Source: CAZNYN01 sp964422205
Lineage (GTDB): Bacteria > Synergistota > Synergistia > Synergistales > Synergistaceae
Reading direction: 5' to 3'
Assembly (NCBI GenBank): GCA_964422205.1
Contig: CAYRAI010000002.1
Coordinates: 26,615 to 90,614, forward strand
DNA length: 64,000 nucleotides
A program made the position numbers and the translations under genes. Below the pieces are notes generated by a model. That model did no database searches. It worked only from the letters and a program-made list of their open reading frames with translations, and had not been told where the DNA came from. Every line of letters begins with the position of its first letter. Positions within the stretch are counted from its first letter, which is position 1. Positions 17,909 to 26,283 of this stretch are shown here, piece by piece.

Positions 17909-18553
17909 ATGGAACTAAAAACCACAATCTATCTCATCCGCCACGGCGAATGTGAGGGGAACAAGGAAAAAAGAATCAGAGGACATATGAATTTTCCTCT
18001 CAACGAAAACGGCATAATTCAGGCAAAAGCCCTTGCCGCCGCTCTGAAGGACAAGGGAATAAAGCATATATACTCAAGCCCTCTTGTACGGGCAACAAAA
18101 ACAGCTGAAATCTTATGTGAAGCAATAGGAGCCGATTACGAAACTGCAGAAGCCTTCAATAATATCTGCATCGGAGTATGGGAGAACAGACTTAAGGCGG
18201 AGCTGGCAGCGGAATGTCCCGAGATGTGGGACACATGGCTGAACCGTCCGGAGGAGCTTATTATAGAGGGAGGAGAGAGCCTTGACGCGGTAAAGGAGCG
18301 CTCTCTTAAAGGCCTCACCAAAGTTATAGAAGAAAGAGAAGGAGAAACTTTGGCAATTGTCGGGCACAGAGGTGTGCTGAAGCCTATGCTGGCAGGAGCT
18401 CTTCAAATAGCGAAGCCATGCTACTGGAGGCTCCACTTTGACACAGCTTCCTACAGCGTTCTTACACATGACCATATCCACGGCTATTGTCTTATGGGTC
18501 TCAATTATACGGAGCACCTTAAAGACATACCGATAATCCAGGAATTTGACTGA
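17909..18553 (+). CDS. Histidine phosphatase superfamily protein
   Basis: Predicted cytoplasmic phosphatase of 214 residues using a phospho-histidine intermediate. Visible motifs are LIRHGE (R11, H12), SSPLVRATKTAE (R61) and VGHRG (H153). At the usual proton-donor position (normally E in LREIxFGxWEG) the sequence reads FNNICIGVWEN, with Asn85 in place of Glu, so the acid may be supplied elsewhere. It begins a plus-strand operon, 17 bp ahead of folP. Possible roles include alpha-ribazole phosphatase-like activity or dephosphorylation of a pterin phosphate; neither is proven. AAGGAG lies 10 nt before the ATG. Confidence 0.8.
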   Translation: MELKTTIYLIRHGECEGNKEKRIRGHMNFPLNENGIIQAKALAAALKDKGIKHIYSSPLVRATKTAEILCEAIGADYETAEAFNNICIGVWENRLKAELAAECPEMWDTWLNRPEELIIEGGESLDAVKERSLKGLTKVIEEREGETLAIVGHRGVLKPMLAGALQIAKPCYWRLHFDTASYSVLTHDHIHGYCLMGLNYTEHLKDIPIIQEFD

Positions 18554-18570
18554 TAGGCAAAGGTGAAAAT

Positions 18571-19791
18571 ATGTCTTTATACCAACTTAAATTTTTAAAC
18601 AGCGAACAGCTTGCTCAGGCTCTCGCCTCCGTAGGGGCGGACGCACGCTCTCTTCCTTTTTTTGATAACAGAAGAGAGATAAAGACTCTTTTTGTTCCCA
18701 ATGTTGATGTCAGAGCCGCAAATGTAATAAAGCAGGAGATACTCTCACGCGGTGGAGACGCTGCTTTGAGCGCCAAAGCCGTAGGGGCATCGGAACCTTA
18801 TACTGACATTATAATATTCGCTTCCGCAAAGCAGTTCTCCTTTCTGGCCGACAAGCTCGATATGATGCCATGGTGGGGACTGCCCGCGGTCGTATCTGGA
18901 ATAAGAGACGCTTTGGCAGGAATGGCGAAAAAGAGCAGAAAGGTTACTCTGCCCTGCGGCGCACCTCTGACTTTCGGAGAGCGCACAAATATAATGGGAA
19001 TAATCAACCTCACAGATGACTCGTTTTTTTCAGCAAGCAGAACAAACGGCAACATAGACTCGGCTGTTGCAAAAGCTCTTCGCCTTGCCGAAGAGGGAGC
19101 GGACATATTGGATATAGGGGCGGAATCCACCCGCCCAGGCTCTTCAAGAGTTCCTGAAGACGATGAAATCCGCAGAGTTACGGAAGCCGTTAGAGCGATA
19201 AGAAAAGAACTTCCTCTCATGCCTCTTTCCATAGACACAACAAGAGCGTCCGTAGCGAGAGCTGCTCTCGGCGAAGGAGCGGATATAATAAACGATATAT
19301 CCGGACTGACTTATGAACCTGAAATTGCGGCGATATCGGCCGAATATAATGCCATGCTGGTGCTCATGCATATGAGGGGCACTCCGGAAACTATGAGGGA
19401 TATGTGTGACTACGACAACATACTGCTTGACATGACCGACTTTTTTGACAAGAGCATCGCAAAAGCAGAGTCCATGGGAGCGAAGCGTTCTCAAATAATA
19501 CTGGACCCAGGGATAGGCTTTGCAAAAAATCACAATCAGAATTTATATCTCCTGCGCAACATGGAAGCTTTCGCGACATTCGGACTTCCAGTACTGATAG
19601 GGGTCTCGCGCAAAGGCACAATAGGCTTTGCAACAGACTCCCCCTCCGCCGAAGACCGGCTTGAGGGAACAGTAGCAGTATCGGTTCTCTGCTCATGGCA
19701 TGACATAGATATAGTCAGAGTTCACGATGTCAAAGAGAATAAAAAAGCCGTAATGATGGCAGAATCGGTCAAAGGTTCCAAATATGAGTAA
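18571..19791 (+). CDS. folP: Dihydropteroate synthase with extra N-terminal domain
   Basis: Condenses p-aminobenzoate with dihydropterin pyrophosphate to dihydropteroate in folate synthesis. The TIM-barrel core begins at about residue 125 with IMGIINLTDDSFF (141-153) and GADILDIGAESTRPGSS, and continues with NDISGL, ILDPGIGFAKN and GVSRKGTIG. The 406-residue length exceeds the usual 270 because of about 125 N-terminal residues with no motif I recognise (it starts MSLYQLKFLNSEQLAQAL). Similar extended forms are known in some anaerobes. It overlaps folK by 8 nt. Confidence 0.93.
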   Translation: MSLYQLKFLNSEQLAQALASVGADARSLPFFDNRREIKTLFVPNVDVRAANVIKQEILSRGGDAALSAKAVGASEPYTDIIIFASAKQFSFLADKLDMMPWWGLPAVVSGIRDALAGMAKKSRKVTLPCGAPLTFGERTNIMGIINLTDDSFFSASRTNGNIDSAVAKALRLAEEGADILDIGAESTRPGSSRVPEDDEIRRVTEAVRAIRKELPLMPLSIDTTRASVARAALGEGADIINDISGLTYEPEIAAISAEYNAMLVLMHMRGTPETMRDMCDYDNILLDMTDFFDKSIAKAESMGAKRSQIILDPGIGFAKNHNQNLYLLRNMEAFATFGLPVLIGVSRKGTIGFATDSPSAEDRLEGTVAVSVLCSWHDIDIVRVHDVKENKKAVMMAESVKGSKYE

Positions 19792-20284
19792 GAGAGAAGT
19801 GGTATTGGCCCTTGGGTCAAATATTGGCAACAGACTGGCCTACCTTCGAAGCGCTGCGGAGGAGCTCTCTAACTGCGGATTTAGAATTATAAAAAAGAGC
19901 GGCGTTTGGGAGACAAAACCATGGGGAGTGGAAAACCAGCCTTCCTTCCTTAATATGTGCCTAATTGCGGCAAGCGAACTGGAAGCGGAAGAAATGCTAG
20001 ATGCGGCAAAGAGCATTGAGAAGAAGCTGGGACGGAAAAAATCTCTTCGTTGGGGCCCCAGAGAGATAGATATTGACATAATTATGATGGGGAAAAATGG
20101 AGAAGAAATTTTTACTTCCGATAATCTGACTGTTCCCCACCCTCTGATGCATGAAAGAGATTTTGTCATGACACCTCTTGCAGAGATAGCGCCGGACTTT
20201 ATTCATCCTCTGATCGGCAAAAGCGTCGCCTCAATAGCGAACGAACTGACATCACGGAATATGAACCGTATAACAGAACTATGA
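19784..20284 (+). CDS. folK: 2-amino-4-hydroxy-6-hydroxymethyldihydropteridine pyrophosphokinase
   Basis: Pyrophosphorylates hydroxymethyldihydropterin, giving the FolP substrate. The 166 residues carry ALGSNIGNR at the N-terminus, FLNMC, and the signature RWGPREIDIDIIMMG followed by PHPLMHERDFVMTPLAEIAP. The start overlaps folP and the stop overlaps the next gene by ATGA, so three genes are translationally coupled. Confidence 0.95.
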   Translation: MSKREVVLALGSNIGNRLAYLRSAAEELSNCGFRIIKKSGVWETKPWGVENQPSFLNMCLIAASELEAEEMLDAAKSIEKKLGRKKSLRWGPREIDIDIIMMGKNGEEIFTSDNLTVPHPLMHERDFVMTPLAEIAPDFIHPLIGKSVASIANELTSRNMNRITEL

Positions 20285-21093
20285 TGCAGACAAATAATAC
20301 AAAATCAAAGATAACGGGCTTTCTTTCGGGGTACAAGGCGTCAAGGCGTTCTCTCCTGCTGCCATGTCTTGTTTTGCTGCTGGCAGCCTTTATTTACATG
20401 CTCCCCGGGGACGAGCCTACAGAGGGGCGTGTAAGCGTGAGAACTCTGCGCGTCGCGGATTTTCCGATAGTTTTAGTATATGAACAGCAGGATGGAAGCG
20501 TAACATCCGCGTGGCTGCGCACTCCCGCAGGCTCAATGAAGATTGAAGAGATAGAGGGACTCTCATTTATCTCCGACTCATCCTTTATCTCGAATGTAGA
20601 CAACGACGCAAAAGATGACCTCATGTGGAGGATTTCTTTTACAAACTTTGCAGGAGACGGATTACACCTGTGGATAGGAATGACGACTTGGTCGCCGAAG
20701 CTCTTCATATTCGCTACACCGTATCAATATACGAGGTGGGACGCCATACCGGCAAAGCTCATAGTACCAAAGGGAACTGCCGTATATGTCTCTCCAGCCA
20801 CTCCCTCATACAACAAGGCAGGCAAATTCAGCGGAAAAGAGAGCTACTCTTTTGTATATACAGTCCGAATGACACCGGAAGGGGCGGCCTTCGTTCCTGT
20901 ACCGGATGTCTACAAGCAGCTGGCTGTGCTGCTGAAAGCGGGAGTTCAGGGCGAATATTCACCTATGAAGAGATTGGCATATGTCAGAATGCTCGAGGAG
21001 TTTAACAACTTAGCTTCGGGAAAACCGCCGCAGGCGGAGACAATGCTCAACTTCCAAATGCAGAAGATAGGAACTCTCAGCTGGAAGAGATGA
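20281..21093 (+). CDS. Membrane-anchored protein of unknown function
   Basis: A 270-residue protein I do not recognise. It has a basic N-terminus, one hydrophobic segment at about 20-40 (SLLLPCLVLLLAAFIYML) and a soluble domain of about 225 residues presumably outside the cytoplasm. That domain has an LRVADFPIVLVYEQQDGSVTSAWLRTPAG stretch split over about residues 55-83, and no cysteine pairs or catalytic motif I can identify. It starts in an ATGA overlap with folK and ends before a strong terminator, so it is the last gene of the folate operon. Coupling suggests co-expression, not a folate function. Confidence 0.7.
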   Translation: MMQTNNTKSKITGFLSGYKASRRSLLLPCLVLLLAAFIYMLPGDEPTEGRVSVRTLRVADFPIVLVYEQQDGSVTSAWLRTPAGSMKIEEIEGLSFISDSSFISNVDNDAKDDLMWRISFTNFAGDGLHLWIGMTTWSPKLFIFATPYQYTRWDAIPAKLIVPKGTAVYVSPATPSYNKAGKFSGKESYSFVYTVRMTPEGAAFVPVPDVYKQLAVLLKAGVQGEYSPMKRLAYVRMLEEFNNLASGKPPQAETMLNFQMQKIGTLSWKR

Positions 21094-21105
21094 GCATTAA
21101 GGAAA

Positions 21106-21148
21106 GACATTAAAAAAGGAGCCCCGAAAGGGCTCCTTTTTTAATGTC
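21106..21148. terminator. Bidirectional terminator between folate operon and RpiR gene
   Basis: Perfect 19-bp inverted repeat (21106-21124 and 21130-21148) with a GGAGCCC core, a short loop, and A and T runs on either side. It serves the plus-strand folate operon and the convergent minus-strand regulator gene. Confidence 0.92.
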
Positions 21149-21155
21149 CTAAAGG

Positions 21156-22022
21156 CTAATACTTAAGGCCGAATATCGGGTGGAAAATTCTCTCGTCGTG
21201 CAGGAAATGAGCCTGTTCGTCAAATGACTTTCGCGCTTCATCTCCCAGTGATACGGCAAGAGCGGAAGTAAGAACATGAGAGAGGAAAAGAGGCCCTATT
21301 ATGCTGCTTCCGAATGTCGGGCTGTTTGCCGAGACAAAGAAAGAGAGTTCGGCAAAGCGGCAGACCGGAGATGCGGCACTGTCTGTTATTGTAATGACCT
21401 TAGCTCCGTTTCTGCTTGCTATTTCAACCGCTTCCGTAACTTCTACGGCGTAGCTGGGAAGTTCGCATACAACGACGACATCTCCCGGCTTCACACAGCG
21501 TGCCTGTTCCCATAGTGAGAGGCTGCCGCGGCGAAGCAGTTCGCTTTTGCGTCCCATTACCGCCAAACGCATCTGCAGAAGCTCCATTACAAGCGAAGAT
21601 ATTCCCCATCCCACGCAATATACATTCGCTGCATCTTTTACAAGATTACAGAACTTTTCCGTATCTTCGGGCGTAAGCTGAGCCATTGTATCGTCAAGGT
21701 TTGCGTGCTCCGCGCGGAAAATACTGTCTGGAAATGAATCTCCGCTGCTCACGGCGCGCGCAAGAAGCGCGGCAGGGTTAATTTGTTCCAAAATAGCTTT
21801 CTGCAAACAATTCTTAAGCTCAGCGTATCCAGAGAAACCAAGCATCTGTGCAACGCGGACAAGCTGCGCTTTTGAAACTTTAAGCTCATCTGCGATGTCA
21901 CCTATGGAACGGAAAGATGCCTCCCGCATGTTGGCAAGAAGATATTCAGCCACGCGCCTTGCTTTATTGGGCATGGTGTGCGCTCTTTCCATGAGCAGAT
22001 TTTGCAGCTGTGTACTATCCAT
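21156..22022 (-). CDS. MurR/RpiR family transcriptional regulator
   Basis: One-component regulator of about 288 residues. The N-terminal HTH_6 domain (ARRVAEYLLANMREASFRSIGDIADELKVSKAQLVRVAQMLGFSGYAELK, about 20-70) is followed by a SIS sugar-phosphate-binding fold with VYCVGWGISSLV and VVVCELPSYAVEVTEAVEIA. I chose ATG 22022 because AAGGAGTG precedes it; an ORF extension to 22064 has no good site. It is monocistronic between a terminator and an OYE-type gene. The ligand may be an amino sugar phosphate, but nothing nearby is sugar-related. Confidence 0.88.
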   Translation of the reverse strand: MDSTQLQNLLMERAHTMPNKARRVAEYLLANMREASFRSIGDIADELKVSKAQLVRVAQMLGFSGYAELKNCLQKAILEQINPAALLARAVSSGDSFPDSIFRAEHANLDDTMAQLTPEDTEKFCNLVKDAANVYCVGWGISSLVMELLQMRLAVMGRKSELLRRGSLSLWEQARCVKPGDVVVVCELPSYAVEVTEAVEIASRNGAKVITITDSAASPVCRFAELSFFVSANSPTFGSSIIGPLFLSHVLTSALAVSLGDEARKSFDEQAHFLHDERIFHPIFGLKY

Positions 22023-22201
22023 TGAAAAACACTCCTTATATAGATGCAAATCATTCCAAAACAATTAAATCATTAAGATTACATGTTTACGGAGAATAAG
22101 TCTATTAGCAGAAGTATTCTTTGTCAACAGTAGTCAACTTTAGTGTAAAAGAGTTCAGCCAAAATACTTACTTATTAGGGTTAAATTGCTGCGTTCTATA
22201 C

Positions 22202-23356
22202 TTAAAGAGGATCCCAAAAACCTTCATTCCTGTCTCTTATTATGGGACAGTCTACAATGCCTTTTGCCGCCGTCCCGAAACAGGCATTGCACGACAGGCA
22301 GGCGGAAGGGCGCGAGTCTTCCTCCGCCCAACGATTTATTAAATCTGGCTCTGCGTTGAATGGGCGGCTCATGCCAAGCAAATCGCAGAATCCGTCAAAG
22401 ACCAGGTCGGACATAGAGGCAAGGCTTCTGTTCCCGCCGGTCAATATTATCGTCTGTCCCTGCTTAGCATATTTCTTGAGGCATAGGGAGTATTCCTTGG
22501 AAGGAGCTTCGGATTCACCTTCCGATACGCCTATGACCGAAGGCATATGAAGAGCATCGGAATAAATTGTGCCGTCTGATACCTCTATTGCGTCAGCTCC
22601 GTCGGAGAGCAGCAGTTTTGCGGTATTTATGCCTTCTTCCGCTTTATATCCACACTCTGTCCCCTCGGATATGCTGAGTTTAACCCACACCTGAAAAGAA
22701 GACCCCAGAGCTTCTTTTACATCGGAGACGGCTTCGCGAAGAAACCGCGCTCTGTTTTCAAGAGCCCCTCCGTAAGAATCATCTCTTATATTTGTGACAG
22801 GTGACAGGAACTGAGTGAACAAAAATCCGTGTCCTGCATGTATTTCGACTCCGTCAGCCCCACCCTCTTTTGCTCTTAACGCCGCTGACGCAAAATCGGC
22901 TCTGACTCGTTTAATGTCGTCGGCTGTCATTGCTTTTGAAGAAAAATTCCGTCCGGGATGCACAAGATCCGACGGGCCTATGGTCACTGTATCTCCTATT
23001 ACGGATTCGTTCCTCTGACCGCCTCCGTGAGAAAGCTGTACTATGAGCTTTGAACCATATTTATGGGCGGCTTCGGATAGTTTTGCAACATCCTTTATTC
23101 GGCTGTCACAGTGAATACCCCACTGTCTAGGGAGGAACTTGCCCTCGGGGCTGACATAAGCCGTACCTGTGATAACAGTCCCGGCTCCTCCCGCCGCGAC
23201 TTCCGCAGTTCTCGATATTTCGGCAAAAGACATCTCTCCGCTTGTATCGTCAGAACCGGCAAGCCATGTCGCTGATCTTAAAAATCTGTTCTTGGCGGAA
23301 AAATCGCCGTTTTCGTATCTGCCGAACAGAGCGATAATTTTCTCTCTTCTATCCAT
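22202..23356 (-). CDS. NADH:flavin oxidoreductase, Old Yellow Enzyme family
   Basis: FMN-binding TIM-barrel oxidoreductase of 384 residues. Family marks are KNRFLRSAT near the N-terminus, QLSHGGGQ, the catalytic-site stretch VEIHAGHGFLFTQFLSPVTNIRDDSYGG, and TGGNRS in the phosphate-binding region. The C-terminus has CLSCNACFG, but there is no appended iron-sulfur/FAD reductase domain as in 2,4-dienoyl-CoA reductase, so this is the short single-domain form. AAAGGAG precedes the ATG. The substrate is unknown; enoate or nitro reduction is typical. Confidence 0.9.
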   Translation of the reverse strand: MDRREKIIALFGRYENGDFSAKNRFLRSATWLAGSDDTSGEMSFAEISRTAEVAAGGAGTVITGTAYVSPEGKFLPRQWGIHCDSRIKDVAKLSEAAHKYGSKLIVQLSHGGGQRNESVIGDTVTIGPSDLVHPGRNFSSKAMTADDIKRVRADFASAALRAKEGGADGVEIHAGHGFLFTQFLSPVTNIRDDSYGGALENRARFLREAVSDVKEALGSSFQVWVKLSISEGTECGYKAEEGINTAKLLLSDGADAIEVSDGTIYSDALHMPSVIGVSEGESEAPSKEYSLCLKKYAKQGQTIILTGGNRSLASMSDLVFDGFCDLLGMSRPFNAEPDLINRWAEEDSRPSACLSCNACFGTAAKGIVDCPIIRDRNEGFWDPL

Positions 23357-23563
23357 GGAGCAGACTCCTTTCAGTCAGAAAAATTTTACGCGCCTAAGTT
23401 AGTAAACAGCTGATTAAATGCACTATCCGCGTCATAACAGCCACATCTGATGAACAAACCAGCCGATGCGCACGAAATCAGAGATTTCGGCTCTCTGGCC
23501 TTAATCAGCGGACGGTACGTTCGTAATGTTCTGCAATAAATAATTGATTTAATCAGTGTTTCC

Positions 23564-24517
23564 TTAGAAAAATGAAAGCCTTTTCTCCACCTCTTCCGGC
23601 AATAAGCCGCTCTTTTCCGCAAGCAGCCTTATGCCGAATTTTCCGTGTCCGGTAAATTTAGACATTTCGGAAGCAGGGAGAGTCCAAGGTCCTTTGGGAC
23701 TGAGCCTAACCAGTTTTCTTGCATAGGCTTCGCTGAATATAAGCTCTCCGAGTGCCGGATGGTGCGGACCGCCTCTTACCTGAGAAGCGAGCAGAGCCGA
23801 CTCCTGAAGCCCCGCCCTTATGGGACGAAAGCCCAGCTCCAGAGCCTTGTCCATAAATATTCCGCCCCACACCGCAGCTTCTTCGACAGAGAGAGGGTTG
23901 TAGCTTCCCGAGCAGAGCATTGAGCAGAGCTCCGTACCTTCTATAACAAGGCACGGATATAACCTAAGCTCCCAATCGAGAGGTCCTTTGATATCAGCTA
24001 CTGTCTCGAGGTCAAGCAAACTGCTTTCCATGCTCTGCCCCGGCAGACCTATCATCATCTGTACGGCCAGGTTAACCGATTCATCTCGCAAAAGTCTTAT
24101 ATCGTCAAGTATGGCGCGCGGGTCGGCCTCACGTTTGCAGGATGCAAGGACTTTTTTGTCCAGAGATGGTATTCCTAGTTCCACACAGGCAATAGGGTAT
24201 GATAGGACAAGAGAGCGCAGTTTATCGTCGCGCAAATCCCCGGGATATGTTGAAAATCGTATTCTGCTGCCTTTCGGAGCACAGTTGGCGGCAGCGTCCA
24301 GATATGAGCGCACAGTGGCATAGTCAAAACGACAAAAAGAGCCTCCGAAAAAGCATACCTCACGAGGCTCTGTCAGAGCGCTTAATACAGAGCTCACATA
24401 CTGAGGAGACGGGAGTTCCGAAACGCCTGTTATTGTCTGCTGATGACAATATACACACCTGCCATGGCATCCGCCGAACGGCAGAAAGAAAGGCATCTTT
24501 TTAAGTTTTCGCATCAT
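23564..24517 (-). CDS. Elp3/HemN-like radical SAM protein
   Basis: Radical SAM enzyme of about 317 residues, starting at the ATG pair overlapping the upstream stop codon (ATGATG/TGA). The cluster motif GGCHGRCVYCHQQ is near residue 20 (CxxxCxxC), followed by VCFFGGSFCRF and the later MMIGLPGQS and LRLYPCLVIEGTEL stretches seen in Elp3-type radical SAM proteins. It lacks the GNAT acetyltransferase domain of true Elp3. It is the last gene of a tight HTH-ImmA-radical SAM cluster. Function is unknown; a tRNA or cofactor modification is a guess. Confidence 0.82.
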   Translation of the reverse strand: MMRKLKKMPFFLPFGGCHGRCVYCHQQTITGVSELPSPQYVSSVLSALTEPREVCFFGGSFCRFDYATVRSYLDAAANCAPKGSRIRFSTYPGDLRDDKLRSLVLSYPIACVELGIPSLDKKVLASCKREADPRAILDDIRLLRDESVNLAVQMMIGLPGQSMESSLLDLETVADIKGPLDWELRLYPCLVIEGTELCSMLCSGSYNPLSVEEAAVWGGIFMDKALELGFRPIRAGLQESALLASQVRGGPHHPALGELIFSEAYARKLVRLSPKGPWTLPASEMSKFTGHGKFGIRLLAEKSGLLPEEVEKRLSFF

Positions 24518-24969
24518 GACCAGTCGGCATAATCTCCTTCCGCCCATTCGGGCCACAAAGCTGCCCATGCGAATGTGTCGGCTCTGTTTTCAAAACTTTC
24601 CATAGACTCAAATGTCCGGCTCCAAAAGCGTGCGCCCCTTGTATGAGTCAGCAAGTGGTAAATCTCATGAAATATCGCAAAGCGCCTCCACATAAGAGAG
24701 AGCATGGCATTGACATATATACGCCCGCGGTCGCCTCTTACAACATGTATGCCCCATACTCCGGGGGGGAGGGTTTCATACTTTATATCCAATGATAGAC
24801 CTGTCATTTCCTCAGCTTTGGCAAGTATGTCAAACTCGCTTAAGCGGTGCCACTCATGAGCCTCTTTTGTCGCCCATTCCGGAATGTATTCGGGAGGAGA
24901 GGGCAGGTCCTCATAAATATCTTCTTGTTCTTCGCTATTCTCCAAGCTCATCCTCGGCATCCCAGTCAT
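24514..24969 (-). CDS. ImmA/IrrE-type metallopeptidase
   Basis: Predicted zinc peptidase of 151 residues with the HEXXH motif in FAIFHEIYHLLTH and a downstream ENRADTFAWAALWP region supplying the third ligand, as in ImmA/IrrE proteins that cleave HTH repressors. The start may be 24969, or 24960/24951 (nearby ATGs); all overlap the end of the HTH gene. Its stop overlaps the radical SAM start by ATGA. The pairing with an Xre regulator immediately upstream fits a protease-repressor pair. Confidence 0.88.
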   Translation of the reverse strand: MTGMPRMSLENSEEQEDIYEDLPSPPEYIPEWATKEAHEWHRLSEFDILAKAEEMTGLSLDIKYETLPPGVWGIHVVRGDRGRIYVNAMLSLMWRRFAIFHEIYHLLTHTRGARFWSRTFESMESFENRADTFAWAALWPEWAEGDYADWS

Positions 24970-25300
24970 CCAGAGCCGCTTCTACAAGGCGGTAAACCCT
25001 GCGAAGTTCCTGCTCCGAAAGTTTTTTGCTGCGGTACCATATTTCAAGTTCGCCATTTTCAAGCATTGACTCAAGCTGGACTCTGCCGGGTTTGTCTGGT
25101 TCAGAAAAATCCATAAGCAGGTCTGTCACATCGACATTAAGGGCCGGTGCCAGTCTCTGAAGGAGCTTCATTGACGGAAGACGCCGGTTACTCTCCAAAG
25201 CCTGAACATAGATGCGGCTCACATCAACCTTATCTGCCAATTTCTGCTGTGTAAGATTCTGCGCTTTGCGAAGAGACTTTATTCTGTTTCCGAGACTCAT
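24935..25300 (-). CDS. Xre-family helix-turn-helix regulator
   Basis: DNA-binding regulator of 121 residues. The HTH_3 domain is at about 4-60 (RIKSLRKAQNLTQQKLADKV, SRIYVQALESNRRLPSM); the acidic C-terminal half has no domain I recognise. AAGGGAAG precedes the ATG. The 35-nt overlap with the ImmA-like gene suggests that protease and repressor are made together, so the peptidase probably cleaves this protein in response to stress (inferred from ImmR/ImmA and DdrO/IrrE). Confidence 0.9.
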   Translation of the reverse strand: MSLGNRIKSLRKAQNLTQQKLADKVDVSRIYVQALESNRRLPSMKLLQRLAPALNVDVTDLLMDFSEPDKPGRVQLESMLENGELEIWYRSKKLSEQELRRVYRLVEAALDDWDAEDELGE

Positions 25301-25350
25301 GCATCATACTTCCCTTCAAATTTTATTACTTTAAAGGATACAACAAAATC

Positions 25351-26283
25351 TTATTGTTGACAAGTAGTTAAGGTAATTTTATATACAAACAGAGTACAGC
25401 ATAATAAATCCGCAGCGCCGCCAGGGCTTATGCGCAGAGCCTTGAATTTCCCTTCAAGCTCTGTAACAGCAGATCTTTCTCCGCTTGCGGGGATGTATTT
25501 TTTTCTTGTTTCCCTAACTATCCGTCTGTATTCAGATTTCCAATATTCATATCCGCCTCTGTGTATAACATTGCTGTCTTCGTTGAGCTCCATTATCGCA
25601 AGGAGTGCCGAAATAGACGCATCGTTTTTTGAGACCCCCGCATAAAGATTTTTTATAAGCTCAGGCAGACCTCCGCTGGATATTGAAGGAAATCCCCTGT
25701 AAGCTTCTCCTCTTACTCCTGTGACTCCGTATTTTAAATAAAGTTTCTCTCCATTAGTCAGATCTTCCGTTTTTTTCCCCTCAATAGAGGCAAACTCCGC
25801 AGGCGCGCTTTCCATAACAGGCTCGGACGCATGAAAGAGTATTTTCTGCGATGTCATTGGCTCGCCTAAAAATATCGTTCTTCCCGCTCCATAGAGCAAA
25901 AGCGACATAAGATATATAAGCCCCTTGTGTGTGTTAATGCCCTTCGTTGCGTCAAACATGGCCTTCTCGGCTTTCAGCCCCACGCATCTCAGCTTTTCCA
26001 TGGCGCGGCACGGCTCGGTTCCTTCAATGCCTGTCCTTGCCTGATCTTCCCAGAACGGCGCTATGGCGGCGCAGCTTATTATAAAGAGACGCCAGTCCAT
26101 ATCGGTGTGACATCCGGGTGTCAGAGGGTCTACAAGTCCGGGCTTGGGAGCTGTCATCACTTCCTCGGCAGAAGCTTCGGCAGCAGCATTTTTTAGTCTC
26201 GCTATCCAATCGCTCTTGACTCTATCGCCTAAGTGAAGGATACTTTCATTACTTATATCAAAAGGTGGCACGTGTCTATGCAA
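25351..26283 (-). CDS. citG: CitG/MdcB-type triphosphoribosyl-dephospho-CoA synthase
   Basis: Makes the prosthetic-group precursor of citrate or malonate lyase acyl carrier protein from ATP and dephospho-CoA. The 310 residues show the family pattern EVMTAPKPGLVDPLTPGCHTDMD, ATKGINTHKGLIYLMSLL and TGVRGEAYRGFPSI. The start is TTG at 26283 with GGAGG 7 nt upstream. No citrate or malonate lyase subunit genes are in the window, so it is an orphan here. It faces the divergent lytic transglycosylase with almost no intergenic space. Confidence 0.87.
   Translation of the reverse strand: MHRHVPPFDISNESILHLGDRVKSDWIARLKNAAAEASAEEVMTAPKPGLVDPLTPGCHTDMDWRLFIISCAAIAPFWEDQARTGIEGTEPCRAMEKLRCVGLKAEKAMFDATKGINTHKGLIYLMSLLLYGAGRTIFLGEPMTSQKILFHASEPVMESAPAEFASIEGKKTEDLTNGEKLYLKYGVTGVRGEAYRGFPSISSGGLPELIKNLYAGVSKNDASISALLAIMELNEDSNVIHRGGYEYWKSEYRRIVRETRKKYIPASGERSAVTELEGKFKALRISPGGAADLLCCTLFVYKITLTTCQQ

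Noticed and set aside
23386..23622. Possible 78-residue gene between the OYE and radical SAM genes
   Set aside because: Overlaps the end of the radical SAM gene in another frame and lacks a good start site; the gap also contains inverted TTAATCAGC repeats but no clear feature.
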